Assembly (NCBI GenBank): GCA_905142475.1
Contig: LR990730.1
Coordinates: forward strand, 3,472,001-3,536,000
Length of the DNA stretch: 64,000 nt
Direction: 5' to 3'
Source of the DNA: Xanthomonas hydrangeae
GTDB lineage: Bacteria; Pseudomonadota; Gammaproteobacteria; Xanthomonadales; Xanthomonadaceae
Numbering within the stretch: position 1 is the stretch's first letter; each line of letters starts with the position of its first letter. Position numbers and translations under genes: made by a program. Positions 25,247 to 34,237 of this stretch are shown here, piece after piece. Below the pieces are notes generated by a model. It was not told where the DNA came from, ran no database searches, and worked only from the letters and a program-made list of their open reading frames with translations.

Positions 25247-27445
25247 TTGACCACCCGTCTCGCCTTTGCCCTGGCCGCTTCCCTGGGACTTGCCATGCCG
25301 TCCTACAGCATCGCCGCGCCCGCCACCACGCAGGCCGCCACCCAAGCCAATCCCTTCTTCGCCGACAGCACGCTGCCGCTGCATTACCCGCAGTTCGACA
25401 AGATCACCGACAGCGATTTTGCTCCCGCCTTCGACGCCGGCATGACCGAGCAGTTGAAGGAAGTGGAGAAGATCGCCAACCAGAAGGCCAAGCCGAGCTT
25501 CGACAACACCATCATTGCGCTGGAAAAAAGCGGCGCCACGCTCGATCGCGCCACTACGGTGTTCTTCAATCTGGTCGGCGCCGACACCAATGATGCGCGC
25601 AAGAAACTGCAGGCCGATTATTCGGCGAAATTCGCCGCGCACCGCGACGCGATCTCGCTCAACGGCAAGCTGTTTGCACGCATCCAGACCTTGTACGACC
25701 AACGCAGCAAACTGGGCCTGGACGCGCAAGGCCTGCGCCTGGTCGAGAAGTACCACAGCGATTTCGTGCGCGATGGCGCCAAGCTGTCCGATGCCGACAA
25801 GACCACGCTCAAGGCGATGAATGCCGAGCTGGCCAACCTGGGCACCACCTTCAGTCAGAACGTGCTGGCCGAAGTGAATGCCGCCGCAGTCGTCGTCGAT
25901 GACGTCAAGCAGCTCGATGGCCTGTCAGACGAGCAGATCGCCTCCGCCGCCGAAGCCGCCAAGGCGCGCAAGCTCGACGGCAAGTACGTGATTGCGCTGC
26001 TCAACACCACTGGCCAGCCGCCGCTGACCCAGCTGAAGAATCGCGAGCTGCGCAAGAAGATCTACGACGCCTCGGTGTCGCGTGGCAGCCACGGCGGCCA
26101 GTACGACAACACCGCGCTGGTCGCACGCATCATGAAGCTGCGCGCAGACAAGGCCAAGCTGCTCGGCTTCCCCACCTACGCCGCCTACTCGCTGGAAAAC
26201 CAGACCGCCAAGACACCGGAAGCGGTCAACGCGATGCTGGGCAAGCTGGCGCCGGCGGCAGTGGCCAATGCCAAGCGCGAAGCGGCCGATCTGCAGGCGA
26301 TGATCGACAAGGAACAAAAAGCCGCGCGCAAGCCGAGCTTCAAGCTCGAAGCCTGGGACTGGGCCTACTACAGCGAGAAGGTGCGCCAGGCCAAGTACAA
26401 CTTCGACGAGTCCCAGCTCAAGCCATATTTCGAGCTGAAGAACGTGCTGGAAAACGGCGTGTTCTATGCGGCCAACCAGGAATACGGCCTGACCTTCAAG
26501 CAGCGCACCGACCTGCCCACCTATCGCGACGACATCACCGTCTACGACGTGTTCGATGCAGACGGCAAGCAGCTGGCGATCTTCATCGCCGACATGTACG
26601 CACGCGAATCCAAGCGCGGTGGCGCATGGATGAACTCCTACGTCTCGCAGTCGGACCTGACCGGTTTCAAGCCGGTGGTGGCCAATCACCTCAACATTCC
26701 CAAGCCGCCGGCCGGCCAGCCCACGTTGCTGACCTGGGACGAAGTGACCACCATGTTCCATGAGTTCGGGCATGCGCTGCACGGCATGTTCTCGGACGTC
26801 AAATACCCGTATTTTTCCGGCACCAGCGTACCGCGCGACTTCGTCGAGTTCCCCTCGCAGGTCAACGAAATGTGGGCCGATGAGCCATCCATCCTGAAGA
26901 ACTACGCCAAGCATTACCAGAACGGCACGCCGATGCCGCAGGCGCTGCTGGACAAGGTGATTGCTGCCTCCAAGTTCAACCAGGGCTTTGCCACCACCGA
27001 GTATCTGGGTGCGGCCATGCTGGATCAAAACTGGCATCAGCTCAGCGCCAGCCAGGTGCCCGACGCTGCCGGCGTCATGGCCTTCGAAGCCAAGGCCCTG
27101 CAGCAGGACGGCATTGCCTATGCGCCGGTGCCGCCGCGCTACAAGACCCCGTATTTCAGCCACATCATGGGCGGTTACGCGGCCGGCTATTACGCCTACA
27201 TCTGGTCCGAAGTACTGGATGCCAACACCCAGCAGTGGTTCAAGCAACATGGCGGGCTGAGCCGCGCCAATGGCGATCGGTTCCGCCAGACCTTACTGTC
27301 GCGCGGCGGCAGCGTCGATGCGATGGAGCTGTTCCAGAACTTTGCCGGGCATGCGCCGCAGATCGAGCCGCTGCTCGAGAAGCGCGGCCTGAGCGCGCAA
27401 GGTGGCGATGGCGCCACACCGGAAGCGCCGCAGTCCAAGCCGTAA
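25247..27445 (+). CDS. dcp: M3-family peptidyl-dipeptidase Dcp, exported
   Basis: Zinc metallopeptidase removing C-terminal dipeptides from oligopeptides; 732 aa. The thermolysin-like motif MFHEFGHALHG carries His505, Glu506 and His509, with the third ligand Glu in the FVEFPSQVNEMW region. The C-terminal PYFSHIMGGYAAGYYAYIWSE is a Dcp signature. The start is taken as TTG at 25247: GGAG lies 8-9 bases upstream and it opens a proper signal peptide (TTRLAFALAASLGLAMPSYSI) ending near AAPA. A periplasmic location is inferred from this signal. A strong terminator follows. Confidence 0.92.
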   Translation: MTTRLAFALAASLGLAMPSYSIAAPATTQAATQANPFFADSTLPLHYPQFDKITDSDFAPAFDAGMTEQLKEVEKIANQKAKPSFDNTIIALEKSGATLDRATTVFFNLVGADTNDARKKLQADYSAKFAAHRDAISLNGKLFARIQTLYDQRSKLGLDAQGLRLVEKYHSDFVRDGAKLSDADKTTLKAMNAELANLGTTFSQNVLAEVNAAAVVVDDVKQLDGLSDEQIASAAEAAKARKLDGKYVIALLNTTGQPPLTQLKNRELRKKIYDASVSRGSHGGQYDNTALVARIMKLRADKAKLLGFPTYAAYSLENQTAKTPEAVNAMLGKLAPAAVANAKREAADLQAMIDKEQKAARKPSFKLEAWDWAYYSEKVRQAKYNFDESQLKPYFELKNVLENGVFYAANQEYGLTFKQRTDLPTYRDDITVYDVFDADGKQLAIFIADMYARESKRGGAWMNSYVSQSDLTGFKPVVANHLNIPKPPAGQPTLLTWDEVTTMFHEFGHALHGMFSDVKYPYFSGTSVPRDFVEFPSQVNEMWADEPSILKNYAKHYQNGTPMPQALLDKVIAASKFNQGFATTEYLGAAMLDQNWHQLSASQVPDAAGVMAFEAKALQQDGIAYAPVPPRYKTPYFSHIMGGYAAGYYAYIWSEVLDANTQQWFKQHGGLSRANGDRFRQTLLSRGGSVDAMELFQNFAGHAPQIEPLLEKRGLSAQGGDGATPEAPQSKP

Positions 27446-27466
27446 TCGCAACGCGGTGAAGTGAAG

Positions 27467-27498
27467 ACGCCGCCCGGAGCGATCCGGGCGGCGTTTTT
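27467..27498 (+). terminator. Rho-independent terminator after dcp
   Basis: An 11-bp GC stem CGCCGCCCGGA / TCCGGGCGGCG with loop GCGA is followed by TTTTT, 22 bp after the dcp stop. Confidence 0.92.
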
Positions 27499-27542
27499 GA
27501 TGGTCGCGATCAGACCTGCTGCAGTCCGCGCAAACGCCGCGC

Positions 27543-28043
27543 TCAGAGCTCGACCGAATCCACGCCGTCGAGCAATTTCCTCAACAGCTTTTCCAGCCGC
27601 ACCTGCTCGGCATCGCTGATGCTGGACGTCTCTTCGTTGAGCAGCGTGCAGGCATCGGGAAGCAGACTGTTGATCAAGGCCAGGCCTGCCGGCTGCAACG
27701 TCAGCACGATCTTGCGCCGATCGTCGGGGCTGCTGCCACGCGCGATCAAGCCCTTTTCGCAGAGCTGATCGGTGAGCCGGGTGATGTTGGCCGGCTTCTC
27801 GCTGGCCGCTTCGGCCACTTCGGTAGGCGTGATCGCCTGCTCCGGCGTGCCGTAGAGCATCATCAGAATTTCGTATTCCGGTGGGCTGATGCCATAAGGC
27901 TTCAGCCGCACACAGCCCTGCGTATGCAGCCGCTTGTAGAGATGCTTGATCAACCTCACCAGGACAGCCGGCTCCCGTGGGAACGCCGGGTAACGCACGC
28001 AGGTGTGGTCCACGCGACTTGCGGTTGGATCGAAACTACTCAT
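27543..28043 (-). CDS. MarR-family transcriptional regulator
   Basis: A 166-aa winged-helix dimer. The recognition region TPTEVAEAASEKPANITRLTDQL and the wing SSPDDRRKIVLTLQPAG are typical. It is closest in style to EmrR/HpaR-like regulators that respond to small aromatic ligands. No efflux or catabolic genes adjoin it on either side, so targets may be distant. A palindrome 23 bp upstream of the ATG (28066-28084) is a likely autoregulatory operator. The lipoprotein gene at 28110 is transcribed in the same direction, 66 bp upstream. Confidence 0.9.
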   Translation of the reverse strand: MSSFDPTASRVDHTCVRYPAFPREPAVLVRLIKHLYKRLHTQGCVRLKPYGISPPEYEILMMLYGTPEQAITPTEVAEAASEKPANITRLTDQLCEKGLIARGSSPDDRRKIVLTLQPAGLALINSLLPDACTLLNEETSSISDAEQVRLEKLLRKLLDGVDSVEL

Positions 28044-28065
28044 ATCACCCGTTTGATTACATTAC

Positions 28066-28084
28066 TGAATGGCCAAGCCATTCA
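28066..28084. promoter_or_regulatory. Palindromic operator upstream of the MarR gene
   Basis: TGAATGGC-caa-GCCATTCA is a perfect 8-bp inverted repeat with a 3-nt spacer (19 bp in all), the size MarR dimers bind. It lies 23 bp before the MarR start, consistent with autorepression. Confidence 0.55.
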
Positions 28085-28109
28085 ATCACATCATCTGCGG
28101 GGTGACATC

Positions 28110-28955
28110 TCAGCGAGCGAAGAGATGTACATATTCCGGCGCGACCCAGGCCAACAATGTGGAGGCAGCGACATCGGCGGTCTGCGTGCCATCCGAATAC
28201 GGCCCTACCTGATACGGCGGAAACACGAACCGTAGCGCAGTGATCTGCCCTGCCGGGTTCAGCACCGGCACGAACTGCGCAAAGTTGTCGACCTGTGCTG
28301 CGGTGCCTTCGGCAATCATGCGATCGGCCGAGGCCACCTGTTCGGCCTGCTCCTCGACTGGTACGCGATCGGCTTCCACGCGCTGGGCGGCGGCGTTATG
28401 CAACTGTGATGCGACCTCGCGTGCGATCTTTTCCCAGCCCGCCGGGTCGGGAATCAGCGCCTGCGCCGTCAATTGCTTGCGCTCCTTGACCAACCAGACG
28501 AAACGCGCCACCAGCGGCTCGCCATGCGCGCCGCCGGTATAGCGGCTGCCATCGGCAGACACCACAATCAGATCGGCAGTCTGCAGCACGGTCTCGAACG
28601 CCAGCGACAGCTCATAGGGTGCGGCTGGTTTGTCGTTACCAAGACCAGAGACGGCTTCCATCAATTCGGCGCGCGCGTCCTGCGAATAGCTGCGGATCAG
28701 CGCGGCCAGTTCCGGGTACGCATCCAGCCCACGTGGATAACTGATGCCGACCATATAGGCAGGCGCATGCTCGATCACATCTTCCAATGGGCCGCTCTGG
28801 ACGACAACGGGCTCCGGAGCCGGCATCGCTTGTGCTGTTGCGTCCGCTGCCGACTCCGTCGTTTCTGCCGTTGTAGGTGCGCGCTGTGTACACCCCGCCA
28901 GCAGAGCCAGCATCAGCCCCCCCCGCATTCCATTCACTGCAGACAACCGCCCCAT
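28110..28955 (-). CDS. DUF3298/RsiV-like lipoprotein
   Basis: A 281-aa lipoprotein precursor: a short basic N-terminus, a hydrophobic core and lipobox LLAGC. After an Ala/Thr/Glu-rich linker comes a DUF4163-DUF3298-like fold: ISYPRGLDAYPELAALI, SRYTGGAHGEPLVARFVW (the GGAHG signature) and a C-terminal FPPYQVGPYSDGTQ segment. The fold is shared with RsiV and with peptidoglycan-associated proteins, but the activity here is unknown. The ATG at 28955 follows AGGGGCGG; a later ATG at 28928 is possible. Confidence 0.82.
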   Translation of the reverse strand: MGRLSAVNGMRGGLMLALLAGCTQRAPTTAETTESAADATAQAMPAPEPVVVQSGPLEDVIEHAPAYMVGISYPRGLDAYPELAALIRSYSQDARAELMEAVSGLGNDKPAAPYELSLAFETVLQTADLIVVSADGSRYTGGAHGEPLVARFVWLVKERKQLTAQALIPDPAGWEKIAREVASQLHNAAAQRVEADRVPVEEQAEQVASADRMIAEGTAAQVDNFAQFVPVLNPAGQITALRFVFPPYQVGPYSDGTQTADVAASTLLAWVAPEYVHLFAR

Positions 28956-29004
28956 CCCACCGCCCCTAATCGAATACACGCTGCAAAGACACGCTGCTTA
29001 ACGA

Positions 29005-29289
29005 TCAGGCCAGCAGATCCTGAAACTGTTGATGCCGACGTACATACGCCTCGGCGTAACTGCACTCGGGTACGACCTTCCACCCCGCCTGCCGTGCGTA
29101 ATGCAAAGCGGCCTCGACCAACACGGCAGCGATGCCGCGCCCACCGATCGCCTCCGGCACATGCGTATGGGTGATGGTCATGCGCTCGCCCTCAAGACGA
29201 TAGGCCAGCTCGGCGCGTTGTCCATCGGTGTCTACGCTGAAGCGGTGCTGGGTCGGATCGTGTTCTGCCTGCACTGTCGCGGCCTCCAT
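29005..29289 (-). CDS. Small GNAT-like N-acetyltransferase (YjdJ type)
   Basis: A 94-aa single-domain protein of the short GCN5-related group. It has HRFSVDTDGQRAELAYRL at the start, the acetyl-CoA loop VPEAIGGRGIAAVLVEAAL, and VVPECSYAEAYVRRH, all hallmarks of YjdJ-like proteins. The ATG at 29289 is chosen because similarity begins there; longer in-frame starts have no ribosome site. The substrate is unknown. It lies 49 bp upstream of the lipoprotein gene on the same strand. Confidence 0.8.
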   Translation of the reverse strand: MEAATVQAEHDPTQHRFSVDTDGQRAELAYRLEGERMTITHTHVPEAIGGRGIAAVLVEAALHYARQAGWKVVPECSYAEAYVRRHQQFQDLLA

Positions 29290-29519
29290 CGTGGTCTGCG
29301 TCTGGCAGTGAATGTGGCGATGAGTGTGACCACCGCGGCGCCGCGCCTGCGTGAAAATGAATCGATGCTGTGACACGTAGCGCAGCGCGTCGAAGGCGCA
29401 CTTAAGTTCGTTCGCGTAGCGCCGATAGCTGAGCCGAAGGCATTCGCTGCGCATGGCCGGCTGGCACGGGTTGCCGGCCATCCGCCGAAGCTTTCGCCTT
29501 ACCTACGAGGAGTCACCGC

Positions 29520-29708
29520 ATGAACAACGATTCGGCAGGACACAGCACAGACAGCGATAGCTCGTTGCTGGAGGGTTTGTTCCAGTTCGCCATCAACGGC
29601 GATACCCACAACCCGGACTTCGCGCAGCTCAACGATACGGTGTACGAGCGCTTGCAGCAGGCCTACGGCAGCACTGCCGGTGCCGACCAGGAACGCAACG
29701 CGGCCTGA
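29520..29708 (+). CDS. Small acidic protein of unknown function (62 aa)
   Basis: The ATG follows AGGAG by 7 bases, an excellent start. The product is acidic and hydrophilic, with a Ser/Asp-rich beginning and a central GLFQFAINGDTHNPDFAQLN. There is no signal or membrane segment. I do not recognise it. It is flanked by convergent rhomboid and divergent acetyltransferase genes, and a hairpin follows its stop. Confidence 0.65.
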   Translation: MNNDSAGHSTDSDSSLLEGLFQFAINGDTHNPDFAQLNDTVYERLQQAYGSTAGADQERNAA

Positions 29709-29727
29709 GCCACGCGCGGCGTTACCC

Positions 29728-29757
29728 GCCAGGGCCAATCGCATCGATGGCCCTGGC
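29728..29757 (+). terminator. Hairpin after the 62-aa gene, possible terminator
   Basis: A 10-bp perfect stem GCCAGGGCCA / TGGCCCTGGC with a 10-nt loop lies 19 bp after the stop. It has no T-run. Confidence 0.45.
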
Positions 29758-29855
29758 CGGTTGCCTCAGGCAACCCCGCCATCAACATTTCCGATCACCG
29801 CCGCGTCGCCTGACGGCCACGCTGTCCTTCGGCAAACCTTGCTAGACCGACGCGC

Positions 29856-30464
29856 TTATCCGAAGCGCGGATTGGACAGCTGCTCCAGAAACACCTGCCA
29901 CACCCGCGGCTCCATGATCAGCATGAACATCACACCGAAGGCCGCACCGGCCAGATGCGCGCTATGGTTGATGCGATCGCCGCCACGGCGGTCCATCCAC
30001 AGGCTGTAGCCCACGTAGAACACCGCATAGATGATCGCCGGCGCCGGAATGAACAGCACCAGGATGATCGTCCACGGCTGGAGCAGGATGAAGGCGAACA
30101 ACACCGCCGACACCGCGCCGGAGGCGCCCAGGCTGAGGTAATTGGGGTTCTTCTGATTCTTCAGATAGCTGGGCAGGATCGACACCACCAGCGCGCTCAG
30201 ATAGAACAACGGATAGGTCAGCACGCTGCCGCTCAGCCGCGTCATCACGTCTTCGATGTACCGGCCGAAGAAGAACAGCGTGATCATGTTGAAGACCAGA
30301 TGGCCCAGGTCGGCATGGATGAAGCCGTAGGTCACCAGGCGGTCGTATTGCTTTTGCTTGTCCAGCGCCGGCGGCCACAGCACCAGCCGGTCGGCCAGCT
30401 TGCGGTTGTTGAACGCCATCCACGAGACGATGCCGGTGATGGCGATCAGGATCAGGGTAATCAT
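29856..30464 (-). CDS. Rhomboid-family intramembrane serine protease
   Basis: A 202-aa membrane protein with about six helices. The catalytic dyad is complete: Ser115 in LGASGAVSA (GxSG) and His170 in NHSAHLAGA. HADLGHLVFNM (residues 50-60) is the conserved loop-1/helix-2 His-Asn motif. It cleaves transmembrane segments of unknown substrates. It starts 7 bp after the peptide transporter stop, so the two are one operon. Confidence 0.92.
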   Translation of the reverse strand: MITLILIAITGIVSWMAFNNRKLADRLVLWPPALDKQKQYDRLVTYGFIHADLGHLVFNMITLFFFGRYIEDVMTRLSGSVLTYPLFYLSALVVSILPSYLKNQKNPNYLSLGASGAVSAVLFAFILLQPWTIILVLFIPAPAIIYAVFYVGYSLWMDRRGGDRINHSAHLAGAAFGVMFMLIMEPRVWQVFLEQLSNPRFG

Positions 30465-30471
30465 GCGGACC

Positions 30472-32037
30472 TCAGGCAGAACGGTAATTGTCGACCATGC
30501 GATACCGGCGTGCGTACAGGCCGAAGGCCAGTGCCGCCAGAAACGCGAAGGCCGCGAAGAAGAACATCAAAAATGCCGCCTCGCTGAGCCCAGTATCGGC
30601 GATATGCGCGGTCACCGTCTCGTTGCGCACCGCTACGTTCGACAGCAGCACCCATAGATTGCCCACCGTGGTGGTCAGGTACCAGAAGCTCATCACCACG
30701 CCCTTCATCGACGGCGGCGCCTGGCTGTAGGCGAATTCGATCCCGGTGGCCGACACCAGCACCTCGCCGAAGGTCAGCAGTGCATAGGGCAGGATCTGCC
30801 AGGCGATATGCATCGGCTCGCCGCCATCCATGCCGATCTGGATGGCACCGACCGCGATCCAGGCCAGGCCGCTGAAGGCGATGCCGCAGGTCATGCGCCG
30901 CAGCGCGGTCGGCTCCCAGCCGCCACGGCGCAGCAGCGGATACAGCACCAGGTTGTTGAACGGGATCAGCAGCATCACCAGCAGCGGATTGAGCGCCTGC
31001 ATCTGCGAGGCGGTGAACCAGGCTGGCATCGTCATCTCGCGTCCCTGCAGCACCCAGGTCGAGGCTTTTTGATCGAACAACGAAAAGAACGGCGTCACCA
31101 GCGCGAAGATCACCAGCACCCGCAGCAGCGCACGCACGCCCTCGACCGCCGTATCGGGATGGATGCCGCGTGCACGCTCCAGCTGCCACCAGGTGCCGCC
31201 ACCGATGCCCGCCAGCAGCAGCACCAGCGCCATGCACAGGCAGATGACGATGCCGAGCTGCGCGACCAGCCCAAAACAGGCCAGCGCCAGCAGTACCGAC
31301 ACGACTGCCAGCATCAGGCCGGGACGGCCCTGCCCCGGCGCATGCGCCAGCAAGGCGGTGCGCATCACCGCGCCGAAGCCATTCGGATCCTTCGGCGGCA
31401 GCGGCACCCGCACATAGCGCCTGCGGCCCAGCCAGAACACCAGCGTGGCCACGAACATCAGGATGCCGGGAATGCCGAACGCCCATGCCGGACCCAGATG
31501 TTTCAGCGCCAGCGGAATCAACAACGAAGCGAACAACGAGCCGAAGTTGATGATCCAGTAGAAGGCGTCGAAGACCACCTTGGCCCGGTGCTTGTTGGAC
31601 TGGTCGAACTGGTCGCCCATGAACGAGGCCACCAGCGGCTTGATGCCGCCCGCGCCCAACGCGATCAAGCCCAGCCCGACGAAAAATCCGTTGCGGCTGC
31701 CTTCGAACAGCGCCAGGCACGCATGGCCGGCGCAGTACACCAGGCTGAACCACACAATGGTGTTGTATTTACCGAAGAAGCGATCGGCCAGCCAACCGCC
31801 TAGCAGCGGAAAGAAAAACACCCCGATCATGAAACTGTGCAGGATGTGCTTGGCCTCGGCCTCACGGCCGGGCCCGCCGACTTCCTGCAACAACAGCGAG
31901 GTGATCAGGAACTGCACCAGGATGTTGCGCATCCCGTAGAAGCTGAAACGCTCGCAGGCCTCATTGCCGATGATGAAAGGAATCTGGCGCGGCAGCCGCG
32001 CCCCGGCAGTGGAGCCCGGCAAGGTGGTAGTGGTCAA
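30472..32037 (-). CDS. POT-family proton-dependent oligopeptide transporter
   Basis: Inner-membrane symporter importing di- and tripeptides with protons; about 12-14 helices in 521 aa. PTR2 signatures are visible: NEACERFSFYGMRNILV (ExxERFxYYG) in helix 1, then GGWLADRFFGKYNTI, and FDAFYWIINFGSL for the second PTR2 motif. The start is taken as TTG at 32037, which reads TTTTLPG before the conserved helix; no ATG lies between it and the ExxER motif. The ribosome site is weak. Cotranscription with the rhomboid gene is likely. Confidence 0.9.
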   Translation of the reverse strand: MTTTTLPGSTAGARLPRQIPFIIGNEACERFSFYGMRNILVQFLITSLLLQEVGGPGREAEAKHILHSFMIGVFFFPLLGGWLADRFFGKYNTIVWFSLVYCAGHACLALFEGSRNGFFVGLGLIALGAGGIKPLVASFMGDQFDQSNKHRAKVVFDAFYWIINFGSLFASLLIPLALKHLGPAWAFGIPGILMFVATLVFWLGRRRYVRVPLPPKDPNGFGAVMRTALLAHAPGQGRPGLMLAVVSVLLALACFGLVAQLGIVICLCMALVLLLAGIGGGTWWQLERARGIHPDTAVEGVRALLRVLVIFALVTPFFSLFDQKASTWVLQGREMTMPAWFTASQMQALNPLLVMLLIPFNNLVLYPLLRRGGWEPTALRRMTCGIAFSGLAWIAVGAIQIGMDGGEPMHIAWQILPYALLTFGEVLVSATGIEFAYSQAPPSMKGVVMSFWYLTTTVGNLWVLLSNVAVRNETVTAHIADTGLSEAAFLMFFFAAFAFLAALAFGLYARRYRMVDNYRSA

Positions 32038-32358
32038 AGGCAGTCCGGTCGAGCAGAAAACACACGCTATCGTACCGGCGGGCGGTAGCGCGCCGCCATC
32101 GCGACCATTGGATAAGGCCCTGGATGCGCCGCTGCATGCATCGACGACGCTGCGCCTGGCAGGCGTTGATTCCGGACCCGGCGGACTGCTTGTTACCGTT
32201 GCGGTGCACCTCGCAGGTGGTTCGGCCCAGCGTGCTGTTAACCGCCGTGGATACACCACAGCACGCCGATCATGCGCACGTCATGACGCAGTGCAGATTG
32301 GCCTGCTGCGCCGGCTCGGCTACATTGCAAACGTTTTCCTGGAACACTGGATCGCTGG
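32038..32358. other. 321-bp divergent intergenic region
   Basis: Contains the upstream regions of the peptide transporter (minus) and the carboxypeptidase (plus). I see no gene, RNA or clear palindrome here. Confidence 0.5.
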
Positions 32359-34128
32359 ATGCCCCGCTTCACCCGCCTGGCCCTGAGCCTGTTGCTGTTG
32401 ACCACCGCCCCCGCCGCCCTAGCTGCCGAACCGCTGACCACCCAGGCCGAGCGCAGCGGCTTTGCGCAAACCGGACGCTACGATGAAGTCATCGCGCTCT
32501 GCGATGCCTTCGCGCAGCGCTACCCGCAGGCGGTGCGCTGCATCGAGTTCGGCACCACCCCGGAAGGACGGCCGATGAAGGCGCTGATCGTCTCCACCAG
32601 CGGCGCGCTGGATGCGGCCAGTGCCGCGCAGCGCAAGTTGCCGGTGGTGCTGGTACAAGGCGGCATCCATGCCGGCGAAATCGACGGCAAAGATGCGGGC
32701 TTTCTGGCCCTGCGCGAGTTGCTGGACGGCAAGGCCGGCAAAGGCGTGCTCGACAAACTGGTGTGGGTGTTCGTGCCGGTGTTCAACGTCGACGGCCACG
32801 AGCGCTTCGGCGCCTGGAACCGCCCCAATCAACGCGGCCCCGAACAGATGGGCTGGCGCACCACCGCGCAGAACCTCAATCTCAATCGCGACTACCTCAA
32901 GGCCGACGCACCCGAAATGCAGGCGATGCTGCGGCTGGTGCAGCAGTGGGATCCGCTGATGTACGTGGATCTGCATGTCACCGATGGCGCCAAGTTCGAA
33001 CACGATGTCTCGGTGCAGGTGGAACCGGTGCATGCAGGCGATGCCACGCTGCAACGCGACGGCACGCGCTGGCGCGATGCGGTGATTGCCGATCTGGCCA
33101 AACAGGGCTCGCTGCCGCTGCCGTATTACCCCTCGTTCGTGCACGAAGACGACCCGACCTCCGGCTTTGCCGACGACGTGTCGCCGCCGCGTTTTTCGCA
33201 TGGCTATTTCCTGCTGCGCAACCGCTTCGGCATGCTGGTGGAAACGCATTCGTGGAAGACCTACCCGGTGCGTGTGCGCGTCACCCGCAACGCCATCGTC
33301 TCGGTGCTGCAGCAGACCGCGCGCAACGGTGCGAAGTGGCGCGCCGATGCGCTGGCGGCCGATCAGCGTGCCACCAAACTGGCTGGCGAAAGGGAGCCAT
33401 TGAGCTTCGCTGCCGGCCCGGCCGCACGCACCGTTGCCTTCCGCGGCTATGCCTACACGCGCACGCCCTCGCCGATTTCCGGCGCGTTGATGACGCGCTA
33501 CGACGAGACCAGACCACAGATCTGGAAGGTGCCGTTACGCGATCAGATCACCCCCGAGGTGGTGATCGATGCGCCACGCGGCGGCTATCTGGTGCATGCC
33601 GCGCAGGCCGCGCTGGTGGCGGAAAAACTGCGCCTGCACGGCATCGCCTTCGACACCATCGCCACTGCTGGCGAGTATCCGGTGCAGAGCTTCCGTGCCG
33701 ACAAGGCAACGTTTGCCGCGCGCTCCAACGAAGGTCATCAAAACCTGGAAATCGCCGGCCAATGGCGCGATGAAACCCGCAGCGTGCCGGCCGGTTCGCT
33801 GTTCGTCCCGATCGCCCAGGCCAGGTCGCGTCTGGTGATGGCGATGCTGGAACCGCAGGCGCCGGATTCGCTGCTGCAATGGGGTGTGTTCAACACCGCA
33901 TTCGAGCGCAAGGAATACATGGAAGACTACGTCGCCGAGGATGTCGCCCGCGACATGCTCGAGCGCGACCCGGCAGTGAAGGCGCAATTCGAGCAGCGTC
34001 TGGCCAGCGATGCCGCTTTCGCCGCCGACCCGAAGGCAAGGCTGGAATTCTTCGCCCGCCTGCATTCCTCCTGGGACGAGCGCTACCGCTTGTATCCGGT
34101 GTTGCGCACGGCACAGACGCAGTTCTGA
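32359..34128 (+). CDS. M14-family zinc carboxypeptidase, exported
   Basis: A 589-aa precursor with a signal peptide ending near ALAAEP. The N-terminal peptidase domain has GGIHAGEIDG (zinc ligands His104 and Glu107), NLNRDYLK (substrate Arg177), YVDLHVTDG (His206) and VETHSWKTY (catalytic Glu295). About 250 further residues form a C-terminal domain of unknown role. It likely trims peptides in the periplasm or outside the cell; an adjacent divergent peptide importer would take up products. The ATG at 32359 begins the signal. Confidence 0.9.
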   Translation: MPRFTRLALSLLLLTTAPAALAAEPLTTQAERSGFAQTGRYDEVIALCDAFAQRYPQAVRCIEFGTTPEGRPMKALIVSTSGALDAASAAQRKLPVVLVQGGIHAGEIDGKDAGFLALRELLDGKAGKGVLDKLVWVFVPVFNVDGHERFGAWNRPNQRGPEQMGWRTTAQNLNLNRDYLKADAPEMQAMLRLVQQWDPLMYVDLHVTDGAKFEHDVSVQVEPVHAGDATLQRDGTRWRDAVIADLAKQGSLPLPYYPSFVHEDDPTSGFADDVSPPRFSHGYFLLRNRFGMLVETHSWKTYPVRVRVTRNAIVSVLQQTARNGAKWRADALAADQRATKLAGEREPLSFAAGPAARTVAFRGYAYTRTPSPISGALMTRYDETRPQIWKVPLRDQITPEVVIDAPRGGYLVHAAQAALVAEKLRLHGIAFDTIATAGEYPVQSFRADKATFAARSNEGHQNLEIAGQWRDETRSVPAGSLFVPIAQARSRLVMAMLEPQAPDSLLQWGVFNTAFERKEYMEDYVAEDVARDMLERDPAVKAQFEQRLASDAAFAADPKARLEFFARLHSSWDERYRLYPVLRTAQTQF

Positions 34129-34237
34129 TGCCGCGCCCGATTGCGGCAACCCCCTGATTCGGCGCGCACGCGCGCCATTCGAACCTGGGCACTGCGGTGC
34201 CCTCCCCTGATTGCAACCGCACCACAAGGACCGCCCC

